From NCBI GenBank assembly GCA_036655975.1, contig JAVVPD010000040.1, positions 1 to 18,657 on the forward strand: a stretch of 18,657 nucleotides of DNA, given 5' to 3'. Every line of letters begins with the position of its first letter. Within the stretch, counting starts at the first letter, position 1. Shown piece by piece: positions 6,883 to 13,924 of this stretch. The translations under genes were made by a program, and so were the position numbers. This DNA is from CASQEL01 sp036655975 (lineage in GTDB: Bacteria > Desulfobacterota > Desulfovibrionia > Desulfovibrionales > Desulfovibrionaceae). The notes below the pieces were generated by a model. That model saw nothing but the letters and a program-made list of their open reading frames with translations, was not told the DNA's origin and made no database searches.

Positions 6883-9333
6883 ATGTCTACCATATCTTTT
6901 CCGTCGGCCTCCACCGCCCGCGTCGAGGGGCAGGGCTACAGCATCAACTGGGATACTGCCGAAAGCCGCGTTAAGGAACTTAAAAACTTTCTGATGAACG
7001 CCCCGCAGGTTATGGATCCTGAACGCCTGCGCTGCTTGCTGGACGTGTACGAAGAATTTGCTGGCGAACCCGTATATTACATCCGCGCCAAGCTGTTTGA
7101 GCGTGTGCTGCTCACCAAAAAAATATTTTTTGACGGTAACCCTCTGGTGGGGACGCTGACAGGCATCCGCGCGGGCGTGAATCCCTATCCCGAATGGAAT
7201 GTTTCGTGGATCAAAGAAGAAATGCAGATGGCTAAGATGGCCTCACTGGGTGAAATGAAAATTCCCCAAGAAACGGAAGAATTACTCCAGCAGGTCTACA
7301 AAAAATGGAAAAACCGCACCTGTATTGCCCTGAACAACCAGATGTACAAGGACAAATACGGCGTGAACCCCGCCCCCTATTCTAAAGCGGGTATGTTTTA
7401 CGAGAACGTGAGTGTGGCCTCTGGCTCCGGCATTGCGGACTACCCGCTGGCACTGAACAAAGGCTTGCGTTATGTCGTAGACGACTTGAAGCAACGCCTG
7501 CACGATTGCCCCACCACGCTGGAAAATAAAGAAAAGCATGACCTCTACCGCTCCATGATTATCGCAACGGAAGCCGTCATCGCCCATTCTCACCGCTATG
7601 CCGAACTGGCGGAAAAAACCGCCGAAAGTGAAACCAATCCTAAAGCCAAGGCCGAGCTGCTAGAAATTGCAGAAATCTGCCGCCGCGTACCAGAATTCCC
7701 CGCGCGCAATTTCCGCGAAGCCATCCAGTCGTTCTGGTTCATCCATCTGGTCATCGAAGTGGAACAAATGGCGTGTGCCACCTCCCCAGGGCGTTACGGG
7801 CAATACATGTACCCCTTCTACAAAAAGGACATCGAGGAAGGCAAGCTCACCAAGCAGCAGGTGCTCACCCTCCTCAAATTCCAGTGGATCAAACACATGG
7901 AACTGGGCGAATATCAGGGCGGAACCTATGCCATGACTTTATCTGGGCACACCGGGCAGACCATCACCATCGGCGGTGTGGATGCGGACGGCAATGATGC
8001 CAGCACCGAGCTGGAAGAATTATTGCTGGAAACCCAAATCCAGATGCGGGGCATCCAGCCTACGCTGACCTTGCTGTACCATCCCAAAATGAAAACGTCC
8101 TATCTGAACAAGGTTGTCGAATGTATTCGTGGCGGTTCTGGTCAGCCGCAAATTTTGAACAACACCATCGTCATTGAACGCACCCTCGCCCGTTTCGCCC
8201 AATATAAAGAGGGTATTACGCTGGAAGACGCCCGCAATTGCGGCAACTACGGCTGTGTATCCACAGGTATTTGCGGCAAGGGCAGCTATATCACCCAAGA
8301 AGATCAGCCCTGTCTGGCTAAAGTGGTTGAACTGCTGCTCAACAATGGCAAGTGCCCTGTCACCCGCAAAAATGTGGGCGCAGAAACCGGCGACCCGCGT
8401 GAATTTACGTCCTTTGACGAGGTGTACGACGCCTACAAAAAACAGCTCAAACATCTCTTCACCATTTCGCGTCACCACTCTGACCTCAGCCAAATGGCCC
8501 GCTTGCAGGTAGTTCCCAGCGTCTTCCGTTCGGTTATGTATGACGGCTGCATTGAAAAGGGACTCTGTGAAGAAGCCGGTGGCACCCGCTACCCGCAGGT
8601 AAACCCCATCATGACTGCCGGTGTGGACGCTGCCAATGCCCTGCTCGCCATCAAGCACTTGGTGTTTGACACCAAAAAGCTCACCATGGAGCAATTGCTG
8701 AAGGCCCTCAAGGAAAACTTTGAAGGCGCTGAAGACATCCGCAAAATGTGCTACGAAGCCCCCAAGCACGGCAACGATTATCCTGAAGTTGAAAACTTTG
8801 TGCAGCGTTTCTTCCGCGATGTAGACGAAATCCACCACTCTGTAGGCCCAGACTGCTTTGGCTACCGGACACCACTGGACGCGTATTCTCTGTCATACCA
8901 CAATTACTTCGGCTCCCTCATGGGGGCACTGCCCACCGGACGCAAGGCTGGCGTGGCCCTGACAGACGGAAGTGTTTCCGCCATGCCCGGTACAGATCAC
9001 GAAGGCGTCACCGCCCTCATCAAGTCTGGGGCGGAAGCTATTGACACCGTGCGCTACGGTGCGAACCACTTTAATGTAAAATTCCTGCCCTCCGCGCTGG
9101 AAGGCCCGCAGGGCGCGCGCAATCTGATTTCGCTCATCAAAACCTATTGCGATTTCGGCGGCTCGCACATCCAGTTCAACTGCGTGAGTTCTGACACGCT
9201 CCAGCAAGCACAGAATGCTCCACAGGAATACAAGGATCTTGTCGTCCGTGTGGCAGGCTTCAGCGCGTACTTCACGCGCTTAGACAAGGGTGTGCAGAAT
9301 GAAATAATCAAGCGCACCGAATACACACAATAA
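6883..9333 (+). CDS. Glycyl radical enzyme of unassigned substrate (pyruvate formate-lyase superfamily)
   Basis: An 816-residue GRE with an AGGAG site six bases before its ATG. The C-terminal glycyl radical motif RVAGFSAYF places the radical on Gly792, 24 residues from the end. The active-site thiyl cysteine is Cys458 in NYGCVSTGICGKG (455-467). Many known GRE lyases and dehydratases (choline lyase, glycerol/diol dehydratases, isethionate lyase) have Cys-x-Glu here, but this protein has Cys-Val-Ser, with a second cysteine at 464. The segments GRYGQYMYPFYKKDIEEGKL, a YPEW near the N-terminus and a GSGQPQILNN stretch recall the aryl-acetate decarboxylase and alkyl/benzylsuccinate synthase branch more than pyruvate formate-lyase itself, but that placement is from memory of family patterns. 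It is followed by its activase and a selenoprotein. The reaction cannot be stated; decarboxylation, C-S cleavage or radical addition are all possible. Confidence 0.92.
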   Translation: MSTISFPSASTARVEGQGYSINWDTAESRVKELKNFLMNAPQVMDPERLRCLLDVYEEFAGEPVYYIRAKLFERVLLTKKIFFDGNPLVGTLTGIRAGVNPYPEWNVSWIKEEMQMAKMASLGEMKIPQETEELLQQVYKKWKNRTCIALNNQMYKDKYGVNPAPYSKAGMFYENVSVASGSGIADYPLALNKGLRYVVDDLKQRLHDCPTTLENKEKHDLYRSMIIATEAVIAHSHRYAELAEKTAESETNPKAKAELLEIAEICRRVPEFPARNFREAIQSFWFIHLVIEVEQMACATSPGRYGQYMYPFYKKDIEEGKLTKQQVLTLLKFQWIKHMELGEYQGGTYAMTLSGHTGQTITIGGVDADGNDASTELEELLLETQIQMRGIQPTLTLLYHPKMKTSYLNKVVECIRGGSGQPQILNNTIVIERTLARFAQYKEGITLEDARNCGNYGCVSTGICGKGSYITQEDQPCLAKVVELLLNNGKCPVTRKNVGAETGDPREFTSFDEVYDAYKKQLKHLFTISRHHSDLSQMARLQVVPSVFRSVMYDGCIEKGLCEEAGGTRYPQVNPIMTAGVDAANALLAIKHLVFDTKKLTMEQLLKALKENFEGAEDIRKMCYEAPKHGNDYPEVENFVQRFFRDVDEIHHSVGPDCFGYRTPLDAYSLSYHNYFGSLMGALPTGRKAGVALTDGSVSAMPGTDHEGVTALIKSGAEAIDTVRYGANHFNVKFLPSALEGPQGARNLISLIKTYCDFGGSHIQFNCVSSDTLQQAQNAPQEYKDLVVRVAGFSAYFTRLDKGVQNEIIKRTEYTQ

Positions 9334-9339
9334 AGCTAT

Positions 9340-9385
9340 GACGCGGCAGGGCGGGGGGCGCACCCATTTTCCCCGTCTTGCCGTC
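9340..9385 (+). terminator. Hairpin between GRE and activase, probable attenuator or 3'-end stabiliser
   Basis: A GC-rich arm (GGCAGGGCGGGG within 9345-9357) pairs, using a few G-U pairs, with CCCCGTCTTGCC (9371-9382), closed by GACG/CGTC. It starts seven bases after the GRE stop and is followed by ACTTTCTATTTTTAC, a weak T-tract. Position and strength fit partial termination or RNA protection that makes much more GRE than activase. Confidence 0.6.
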
Positions 9386-9438
9386 ACTTTCTATTTTTAC
9401 CCGCTTGGCCTACCCAGCCAGCCTGTCGGAGAAAACGC

Positions 9439-10332
9439 ATGAGTCACGGAATGATTTATAATATTCAGCGAATGTCCACCAAGGATGGCCCAGGGGTACG
9501 CACAACGGTATTTTTGAAAGGCTGCCCCCTGCGCTGTCTGTGGTGTAGCAATCCCGAATCACAGCAGAGCGCGCCACAGATGCTCTTTTTCGACAATATT
9601 TGTACAGGCTGTGGGGCCTGCGTTGCCGCCTGCCCTACCGGAGCCGCAACATTGGTAGGCGAAAAATCCCAGCGCGATACACGCCTGTGCCAAGACTGCG
9701 GGGCCTGCACAAGCGTATGCCCCTCACAAGCACGGGAACTGAACGGGAAAGATATGAGCGTGGATGAGGTGATGACCGTGGTAAAAAAAGATGCGTTGTT
9801 CTATGAAAATTCGGGCGGCGGCGTTACCTTTGGGGGGGGAGAACCCACGGCAGGCGGCCAATTTTTTCTGGATCTGGTGGAGGCTTCCCTGCAAGAAGGT
9901 TTTCACGTTACGGTGGATACCTGTGGATATTGCCCGGCTGAACGCTTCGACAAGGCCCTGAGCCTTGCGGATCTTTTTCTTTTTGACTGCAAGCACATGG
10001 ACCCAGAACAACACAAGAAACTCACCGGACAGGACAATATCCTCATTCTACGCAATATGCAGGCGGCATTGACTTCCGGTAAAGAAGTCCATATTCGCAT
10101 GCCACTGATGCTCGGCCTTAACGATTCTGACGACAATCTGGCTGCCATGGCAAAATTTTTCGGCGCATTCGGTCGGAATGAGCTTGAAGTCATGCCTTGC
10201 CATGCTTTTGGGGGCAATAAGTATACGGCTCTCGGCAGGGCACAACCGGCGGTAGGGCAATACCGCCCTGAAGAACTGAAAAAAGTGCTGGCCCGTTTCG
10301 CCCAGCACGGCCTTTCCCCTATCATCGTTTAA
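9439..10332 (+). CDS. Glycyl radical enzyme activase (radical SAM)
   Basis: A 297-residue activating enzyme that uses S-adenosylmethionine and a 4Fe-4S cluster to abstract a hydrogen from the radical glycine of the upstream GRE. The radical-SAM cluster motif is GCPLRCLWCSNPE with Cys29, Cys33 and Cys36 (C-x3-C-x2-C). An inserted two-cluster ferredoxin domain follows: Cys55/58/61/65 and Cys84/87/90/94, as in activases of choline lyase, 4-hydroxyphenylacetate decarboxylase and similar GREs but not of pyruvate formate-lyase. GGGVTFGGGEP at about 126-136 is the SAM-binding region; part of it is encoded by an eight-G run (9832-9839). The start has GGAG upstream. The gene lies 105 bases after the GRE with a hairpin between, and 26 bases before the selenoprotein gene, so all three are probably one operon. 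Confidence 0.95.
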   Translation: MSHGMIYNIQRMSTKDGPGVRTTVFLKGCPLRCLWCSNPESQQSAPQMLFFDNICTGCGACVAACPTGAATLVGEKSQRDTRLCQDCGACTSVCPSQARELNGKDMSVDEVMTVVKKDALFYENSGGGVTFGGGEPTAGGQFFLDLVEASLQEGFHVTVDTCGYCPAERFDKALSLADLFLFDCKHMDPEQHKKLTGQDNILILRNMQAALTSGKEVHIRMPLMLGLNDSDDNLAAMAKFFGAFGRNELEVMPCHAFGGNKYTALGRAQPAVGQYRPEELKKVLARFAQHGLSPIIV

Positions 10333-10358
10333 CCATACGCACAGGAGAGCCTCATCAT

Positions 10359-10664
10359 ATGTTTACCATGACAATTACTGACGATACCATGCTGGAAAAA
10401 CTCCGTGCCATGCTGGAGGACGAAGACGAGGGCACCTGCGTTCGCCTCCGTGAATATAAGGTCGGCGGTGGCTGACACGCCAAAATAGTGCTCGGTCTGG
10501 GCATGGACGAAATGGATGAGGATGAAGACGAACAAATCACCATAGAAGACGTACTTTTTATCGCTGAAAAAGATTTTTTACTGAAATACGGCGCAGCCTA
10601 TGAGCTGGCTTTCAATGACAATAAAGAAGTGGTGCTGACAGCTTTAGCCGGCGTTGCGGCCTAA
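10359..10664 (+). CDS. HesB/IscA-like selenoprotein with in-frame UGA (Sec39)
   Basis: Reading TGA at 10473-10475 as selenocysteine gives a continuous 101-residue protein; a gene caller would split it. Before the UGA is CVRLREYKVGGG and after it HAKIVLGLG, so the Sec falls where HesB/IscA proteins have the first conserved Cys of their G-G-C motif (G-x-x-L-R-V...G-G-G-C-S-G). The remainder, DEQITIEDVLFIAEKDFLLKYGAAYELAF, follows the family's D...V...D/S-x-x-L-x-x-G pattern. The usual C-terminal C-x-C pair is absent, so iron-sulfur binding would differ from IscA. A HesB-like selenoprotein family is known in deltaproteobacteria. An AGGAG precedes the ATG by about ten bases. Its place directly after the activase suggests a redox or Fe-S role for this system, but that is inference. 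The main alternative, a nonsense-mutated gene, is less likely given the SECIS-like hairpin. Confidence 0.85.
10473..10504 (+). promoter_or_regulatory. Selenocysteine UGA codon and bacterial SECIS-like hairpin
   Basis: The UGA (10473-10475) is followed after exactly 18 bases by GGUCU (10494-10498), the loop of a six-pair stem formed by 10488-10493 and 10499-10504. As I recall the E. coli fdhF sequence, it also reads UGA-CAC, then 18 bases, then GGUCUG, with SelB contacting this loop. The match in both spacing and loop bases supports recoding. Confidence 0.8.
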
Positions 10665-10665
10665 T

Positions 10666-10745
10666 GCATTTTGATTCCAGACGCTCCCTCCGGTACTTTA
10701 CGGCAAAAGTAAAGCGCTGGAGGGAGCCTTTGGAATCAAAAATGC
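10666..10745. repeat. Large imperfect palindrome, dispersed repeat copy 1 (also terminator)
   Basis: Outer arms GCATTTTGATTCCA (10666-10679) and TGGAATCAAAAATGC (10731-10745), inner arms CTCCCTCC and GGAGGGAG, and a central ACTTT/AAAGT form a near-complete 80-base hairpin. It lies between convergent genes, starting two bases after the selenoprotein stop and touching the uup stop region. Its left arm of about 45 bases recurs at 13301-13350, again just after a plus-strand stop codon. It probably terminates both genes. Confidence 0.75.
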
Positions 10746-10746
10746 T

Positions 10747-12663
10747 TTAATATGCCAACAACGCGAGCCCCGCTTGCTCCCATTCTTCCAGCAGGCGAAT
10801 TTGTTCGGCTTCCACTTTTGCCAGACGGGACACCGCCGCGCTAAAAGCCTGCGGGTCGCGGGTATAAAAATCCGCTGCGGCCAGCGCATTTTCTAAGCTC
10901 GCCTGTTCCTGTTCCAGCGTCTCAATACGCACGGGATAGTCTTCCAGCGCTTTTTCAAGGCGCTCTTTGGCGCGTTGCTCATTAAAGGACAAGCGGCGGG
11001 GCTTATGGCACGGTGCGGGGACGCTGGTTTTGCTCACCTTGCTTGACGGAGGCGTGGCGGCGGGCTGCTCTTTGCGAGTAGCCTTTTGGCGAACCCAATC
11101 CGTGTATCCGCCCACATATTCGTGCACCAACTTGTCGCCTTCTAAGGCCAGTGTTGAGGTAACCAGATTGTCCAAAAAATGCCGGTCATGGCTGACCATA
11201 ATCACCGTGCCCGCGTAAGAATCGAGCAGTTCTTCCAACAATTCTAAGGTTTCCATGTCTAAATCGTTGGTGGGTTCGTCCAATACCAGCACATTGGAGG
11301 GGCGGGTAAACAGCCGCGCTAACAGCAGGCGGTTCCGCTCCCCGCCCGAAAGCCGAGCCACGGGAATACGCAAGCGATCCGACTCGAACAAAAAGTCGCG
11401 CAGGTAGCCCGCCACATTGCGGGTTTGACCGTTAATCGTCACCGTGTCGTTACCGTCGGCAATGCTGTCCATCACCGAGGCTTTGTCGTCCAACTGATCC
11501 CGGTGCTGGTCAAAATAGCTGATTTCCAAGCGGGTACCGTGCCGCACCGTGCCCGCAGTGGGCTTTAATTCGCCCAACAGCAAGCGGAGTAAGGTTGTCT
11601 TGCCCGTGCCATTATCGCCCACCAGGCCCACGCGATCACCGCGCTGAATAAGTGTGGACACATCACGCACCACCTCATAACCGTCAGGATAGCTAAAGCC
11701 CAAGCCACGCGCCTCAATCACCAGCTTACCGGAACGCTCGGCCTCCTGCGCCTGCATGTTCACCGCGCCCATGCGCTCCCGCCTTTCGGCCCGCTCACTC
11801 CGCATAGACTGCAAAGCCCGCACCCGCCCCATATTACGCGTGCGCCGCGCCTTCACGCCTTGGCGTATCCAGGCCTCTTCTTGGGCCAATTTCTTGTCAA
11901 ACAGGGCCGACTGGCGCGCGTCATTTTCAAGGCGGGCTTCCCGTCGCTCAAAATATTGATCAAAAGAGCAGGCATACGAATACAATTTTCCCCTATCAAT
12001 CTCCACCACCCGCGTTGCCAGCCGCTGCACAAAGGCCCGGTCGTGGCTGATCAACATCAAGGTTTTGACCCGACGCAACAAAAAATCTTCCAGCCAAGCA
12101 ATGGTTTTAATATCCAGATGGTTGGTGGGCTCGTCCAGCAGCAGATGCTCCGCCCCCACAAGCGCCCGCGCCAAAGCCACCCGCCTTTGTGACCCGCCGG
12201 ACAAATGGGCAAAATCCGCCTCTGGATCAATGCCCAAGTGATTGATAACGCTGATAACATCGCCATAGCGTTCCCAACCGTCACCGGATTCCAAAAAACC
12301 CTGCGCCTCCCGCAAGGCCGCCGCACTCAGCAAAGCCTCACGCCCCGTGGCAATGCAATGGGCCCCCGCCAGGGCCTTACCGACAGTTCCCAAGCCCTCA
12401 GCCACAATGCCGAATACTGAACCTTGCCATGTACTGGGCACCGTTTGCGGCATGTGCCCGAACACGATGCCGGGGCTGCGTATAACCTCCCCCGCGTTGG
12501 GGCGCAATTCATCACTCAAGAGGCGAAACAAGGACGATTTGCCCGTGCCGTTACGCCCGACCAAGCAGACCCTTTCGCCCATTTCCACATGAAGTTCTGC
12601 GGCATCCAATAAAGGCTTGCCACCCAAATTCAAGGTAAGCGCTTGCAAACTCAATAAAGCCAT
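10747..12663 (-). CDS. uup: ABC-F family ATPase Uup
   Basis: A 638-residue soluble protein with two ABC ATPase domains. Domain 1 has Walker A GRNGTGKSS (36-44), signature LSGGSQRR and Walker B HLLLDEPTNHLD; domain 2 has GDNGTGKTT, LSGGERNR and VLVLDEPTNDLD. There are no membrane helices, as in ABC-F proteins that act on the ribosome. The linker contains ARRTRNMGRVRALQSMRSER, diagnostic of Uup, and the C-terminal 100 residues are a charged helical coiled coil like Uup's DNA/ribosome-binding tail. A proline- and serine-rich stretch links the two. Uup is implicated in 50S assembly and in limiting transposon excision. It is divergent from gmhB (80 bases apart) and its stop codon abuts the large palindrome at 10666-10745. 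Confidence 0.92.
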   Translation of the reverse strand: MALLSLQALTLNLGGKPLLDAAELHVEMGERVCLVGRNGTGKSSLFRLLSDELRPNAGEVIRSPGIVFGHMPQTVPSTWQGSVFGIVAEGLGTVGKALAGAHCIATGREALLSAAALREAQGFLESGDGWERYGDVISVINHLGIDPEADFAHLSGGSQRRVALARALVGAEHLLLDEPTNHLDIKTIAWLEDFLLRRVKTLMLISHDRAFVQRLATRVVEIDRGKLYSYACSFDQYFERREARLENDARQSALFDKKLAQEEAWIRQGVKARRTRNMGRVRALQSMRSERAERRERMGAVNMQAQEAERSGKLVIEARGLGFSYPDGYEVVRDVSTLIQRGDRVGLVGDNGTGKTTLLRLLLGELKPTAGTVRHGTRLEISYFDQHRDQLDDKASVMDSIADGNDTVTINGQTRNVAGYLRDFLFESDRLRIPVARLSGGERNRLLLARLFTRPSNVLVLDEPTNDLDMETLELLEELLDSYAGTVIMVSHDRHFLDNLVTSTLALEGDKLVHEYVGGYTDWVRQKATRKEQPAATPPSSKVSKTSVPAPCHKPRRLSFNEQRAKERLEKALEDYPVRIETLEQEQASLENALAAADFYTRDPQAFSAAVSRLAKVEAEQIRLLEEWEQAGLALLAY

Positions 12664-12742
12664 AAGAATTTTCTCTTTTATAGTAGTTTTTTAGAGGGGA
12701 ACGGGAATGGACAACAAGCCTCTAAGCAGGTAGCCTTGGGGC

Positions 12743-13300
12743 ATGGATGACACCACTCTTTCCGCTCTGCCCCCCCGCCCTGCCGTCTTTTTTGATCGGG
12801 ACGGTGTGCTGAATGTCGACAAAGATTTTGTATATAAAATTGCTGACCTAGAATGGATTGAAGGGGCCATGGACGCGGTGCGCTGGTGTAACGAACACGG
12901 CTACTGGGTTTTTGTGGTCACCAATCAGTCCGGCATTGCCCGAGGCTATTATACCGAAGCCGACATGCGGGCCTTTCACCAGCACATGCAACACCAGCTT
13001 AACCTGCACGGGGCCAGTATTGACGCCTTTGCCCATTGCCCGCACCATCCCCACGGTATAATTCCCGCTTACACCTGTAGCTGCCACTGCCGCAAGCCCG
13101 AAGCAGGCCTTATCACCACCCTGCTCCAGCGCTGGCCCGTGGACAGAGCCCACAGCCTGCTTGTGGGGGACAGCCCGCGCGATATGGAGGCCGCCCACAA
13201 AGCGGGCATCCACGCCGCGCTCTTTTCTGGCGGCAATCTTCTCCACTTTCTCCAGACAGCACTCCCCCGCACAGCCCCAGCGCTTATTTCTTTCCCTTAA
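12743..13300 (+). CDS. gmhB: D-glycero-beta-D-manno-heptose-1,7-bisphosphate 7-phosphatase
   Basis: A 185-residue HAD-family phosphatase that removes the 7-phosphate of heptose bisphosphate in ADP-heptose synthesis for lipopolysaccharide. Motif I is FFDRDGVLN with the nucleophile Asp18 and Asp20; motif II is VVTNQSGIARG; motif III is CRKPEAG; motif IV is LLVGDSPRDMEAA. A zinc-binding loop, CPHHP (Cys99, His101) and CSCHC (Cys114, Cys116, with an extra Cys112), is the hallmark of GmhB as opposed to the histidinol-phosphatase relatives. The ribosome binding site is weak (CTTGGGGC). It ends directly before a second copy of the dispersed repeat. A related assignment within the HisB-N/GmhB group is possible but less likely. 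Confidence 0.9.
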   Translation: MDDTTLSALPPRPAVFFDRDGVLNVDKDFVYKIADLEWIEGAMDAVRWCNEHGYWVFVVTNQSGIARGYYTEADMRAFHQHMQHQLNLHGASIDAFAHCPHHPHGIIPAYTCSCHCRKPEAGLITTLLQRWPVDRAHSLLVGDSPRDMEAAHKAGIHAALFSGGNLLHFLQTALPRTAPALISFP

Positions 13301-13350
13301 AGCATTTTTGATTCCAGACGCTCCCTCCGGCGCTTTACGGCGAAAGTACA
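13301..13350 (+). repeat. Dispersed repeat copy 2 (left-arm homologue of 10666-10710)
   Basis: The first 26 or so bases after the gmhB stop, beginning AGCATTTTTGATTCCAGACG, match copy 1 with a single-base length difference, and similarity continues through a CTTTACGGCGAAAGTA segment. It then departs: GGCGAAA...TTTCGCC (about 13339-13355) makes a small new hairpin instead of the right arm seen in copy 1. It appears to be a decayed or variant copy. Confidence 0.7.
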
Positions 13351-13391
13351 TTTCGCCTACGCCTAAGGGGCGGGCGGCGCTTCTCGTCGCC

Positions 13392-13426
13392 AGAGCATTT
13401 AGCTATTTTCAATAGCAAGATGCTCT
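13392..13426. terminator. Hairpin between convergent gmhB and ferredoxin-like gene
   Basis: AGAGCAT (13392-13398) pairs with ATGCTCT (13420-13426), and inside it GCTATT (13402-13407) pairs with AATAGC (13411-13416). The minus-strand gene's stop codon lies within it, at 13409-13411. There is no T-run on either side, so it is more likely a 3'-end structure than a strong terminator. Confidence 0.5.
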
Positions 13427-13921
13427 AAAACTCTCAAGCACTCTGTCGCGCGCCCTGCGGGCGGCTTCGGTGGTAAGGCTGTCAACCTGATCGCGGTCAA
13501 CATAGTTGATCGCCCCACAGGGGCACATTTCAACACAGGCCGGTTCAAGGCCCACAGCACGGCGGCGGGCGCATAAATCGCATTTACGGCTCCCCACGCC
13601 CTTATCGGATTCAAAGAACGCGGCGTAGGGGCAAGCCAACATACAATTACGGGTTTCGCAGCCTCGGCAAAGCATGGGGTCAAGAATAACGGCACCATCA
13701 CGGTCGCGCATCAGAGCGCCCCGCGAGCAGACTTTCATGCAGTGGGCTTTTTCGCAATGCAGGCAATAAATGGGCACAACCTGCCCATCGGCGGTGCGGG
13801 CCATAACAATGCTGGGCTGATCATACAAAAACTTGCACACGCTTTCGCACGTTTCGCACCCAATGCACTTATCATAATCAATATACAGGGTTTTACCCTT
13901 CAGAGCTTCTACAGTATTCAT
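13409..13921 (-). CDS. Four-cluster 4Fe-4S ferredoxin-like electron transfer subunit
   Basis: A 170-residue cytoplasmic protein of the DmsB/HycB/NrfC type with 16 cluster-ligand cysteines in four groups: 19/22/25/29, 53/56/61/65, 85/88/93/97 and 114/117/129/133, enough for four 4Fe-4S clusters, with a further Cys135. There is no Tat signal or membrane anchor. In this family the protein passes electrons between a catalytic subunit and a quinone, ferredoxin or NAD(P)H module. Here its only neighbour is the FAD/NAD(P) oxidoreductase whose stop lies three bases upstream, so the two probably form one complex. No molybdopterin subunit is present in the window. It ends the minus-strand flagellar transcription unit. 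Confidence 0.88.
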   Translation of the reverse strand: MNTVEALKGKTLYIDYDKCIGCETCESVCKFLYDQPSIVMARTADGQVVPIYCLHCEKAHCMKVCSRGALMRDRDGAVILDPMLCRGCETRNCMLACPYAAFFESDKGVGSRKCDLCARRRAVGLEPACVEMCPCGAINYVDRDQVDSLTTEAARRARDRVLESFRASCY

Positions 13922-13924
13922 ATT

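Noticed and set aside
8020..8838. A 272-residue minus-strand frame inside the GRE gene
   Set aside because: It is antisense to the catalytic core of the GRE, lacks a ribosome binding site, and is explained by codon bias of the real gene.
6883..9333. Naming the GRE as isethionate lyase IslA or choline lyase CutC
   Set aside because: Those enzymes carry Glu two residues after the active-site cysteine; here it is Ser. Typical partners (aldehyde/alcohol dehydrogenase, TRAP transporter, microcompartment shell genes) are absent nearby.
10473..10475. Nonsense mutation splitting the HesB-like gene (pseudogene)
   Set aside because: The frame is intact on both sides, the UGA replaces a functional Cys position, and a SECIS-like hairpin sits at the expected distance.
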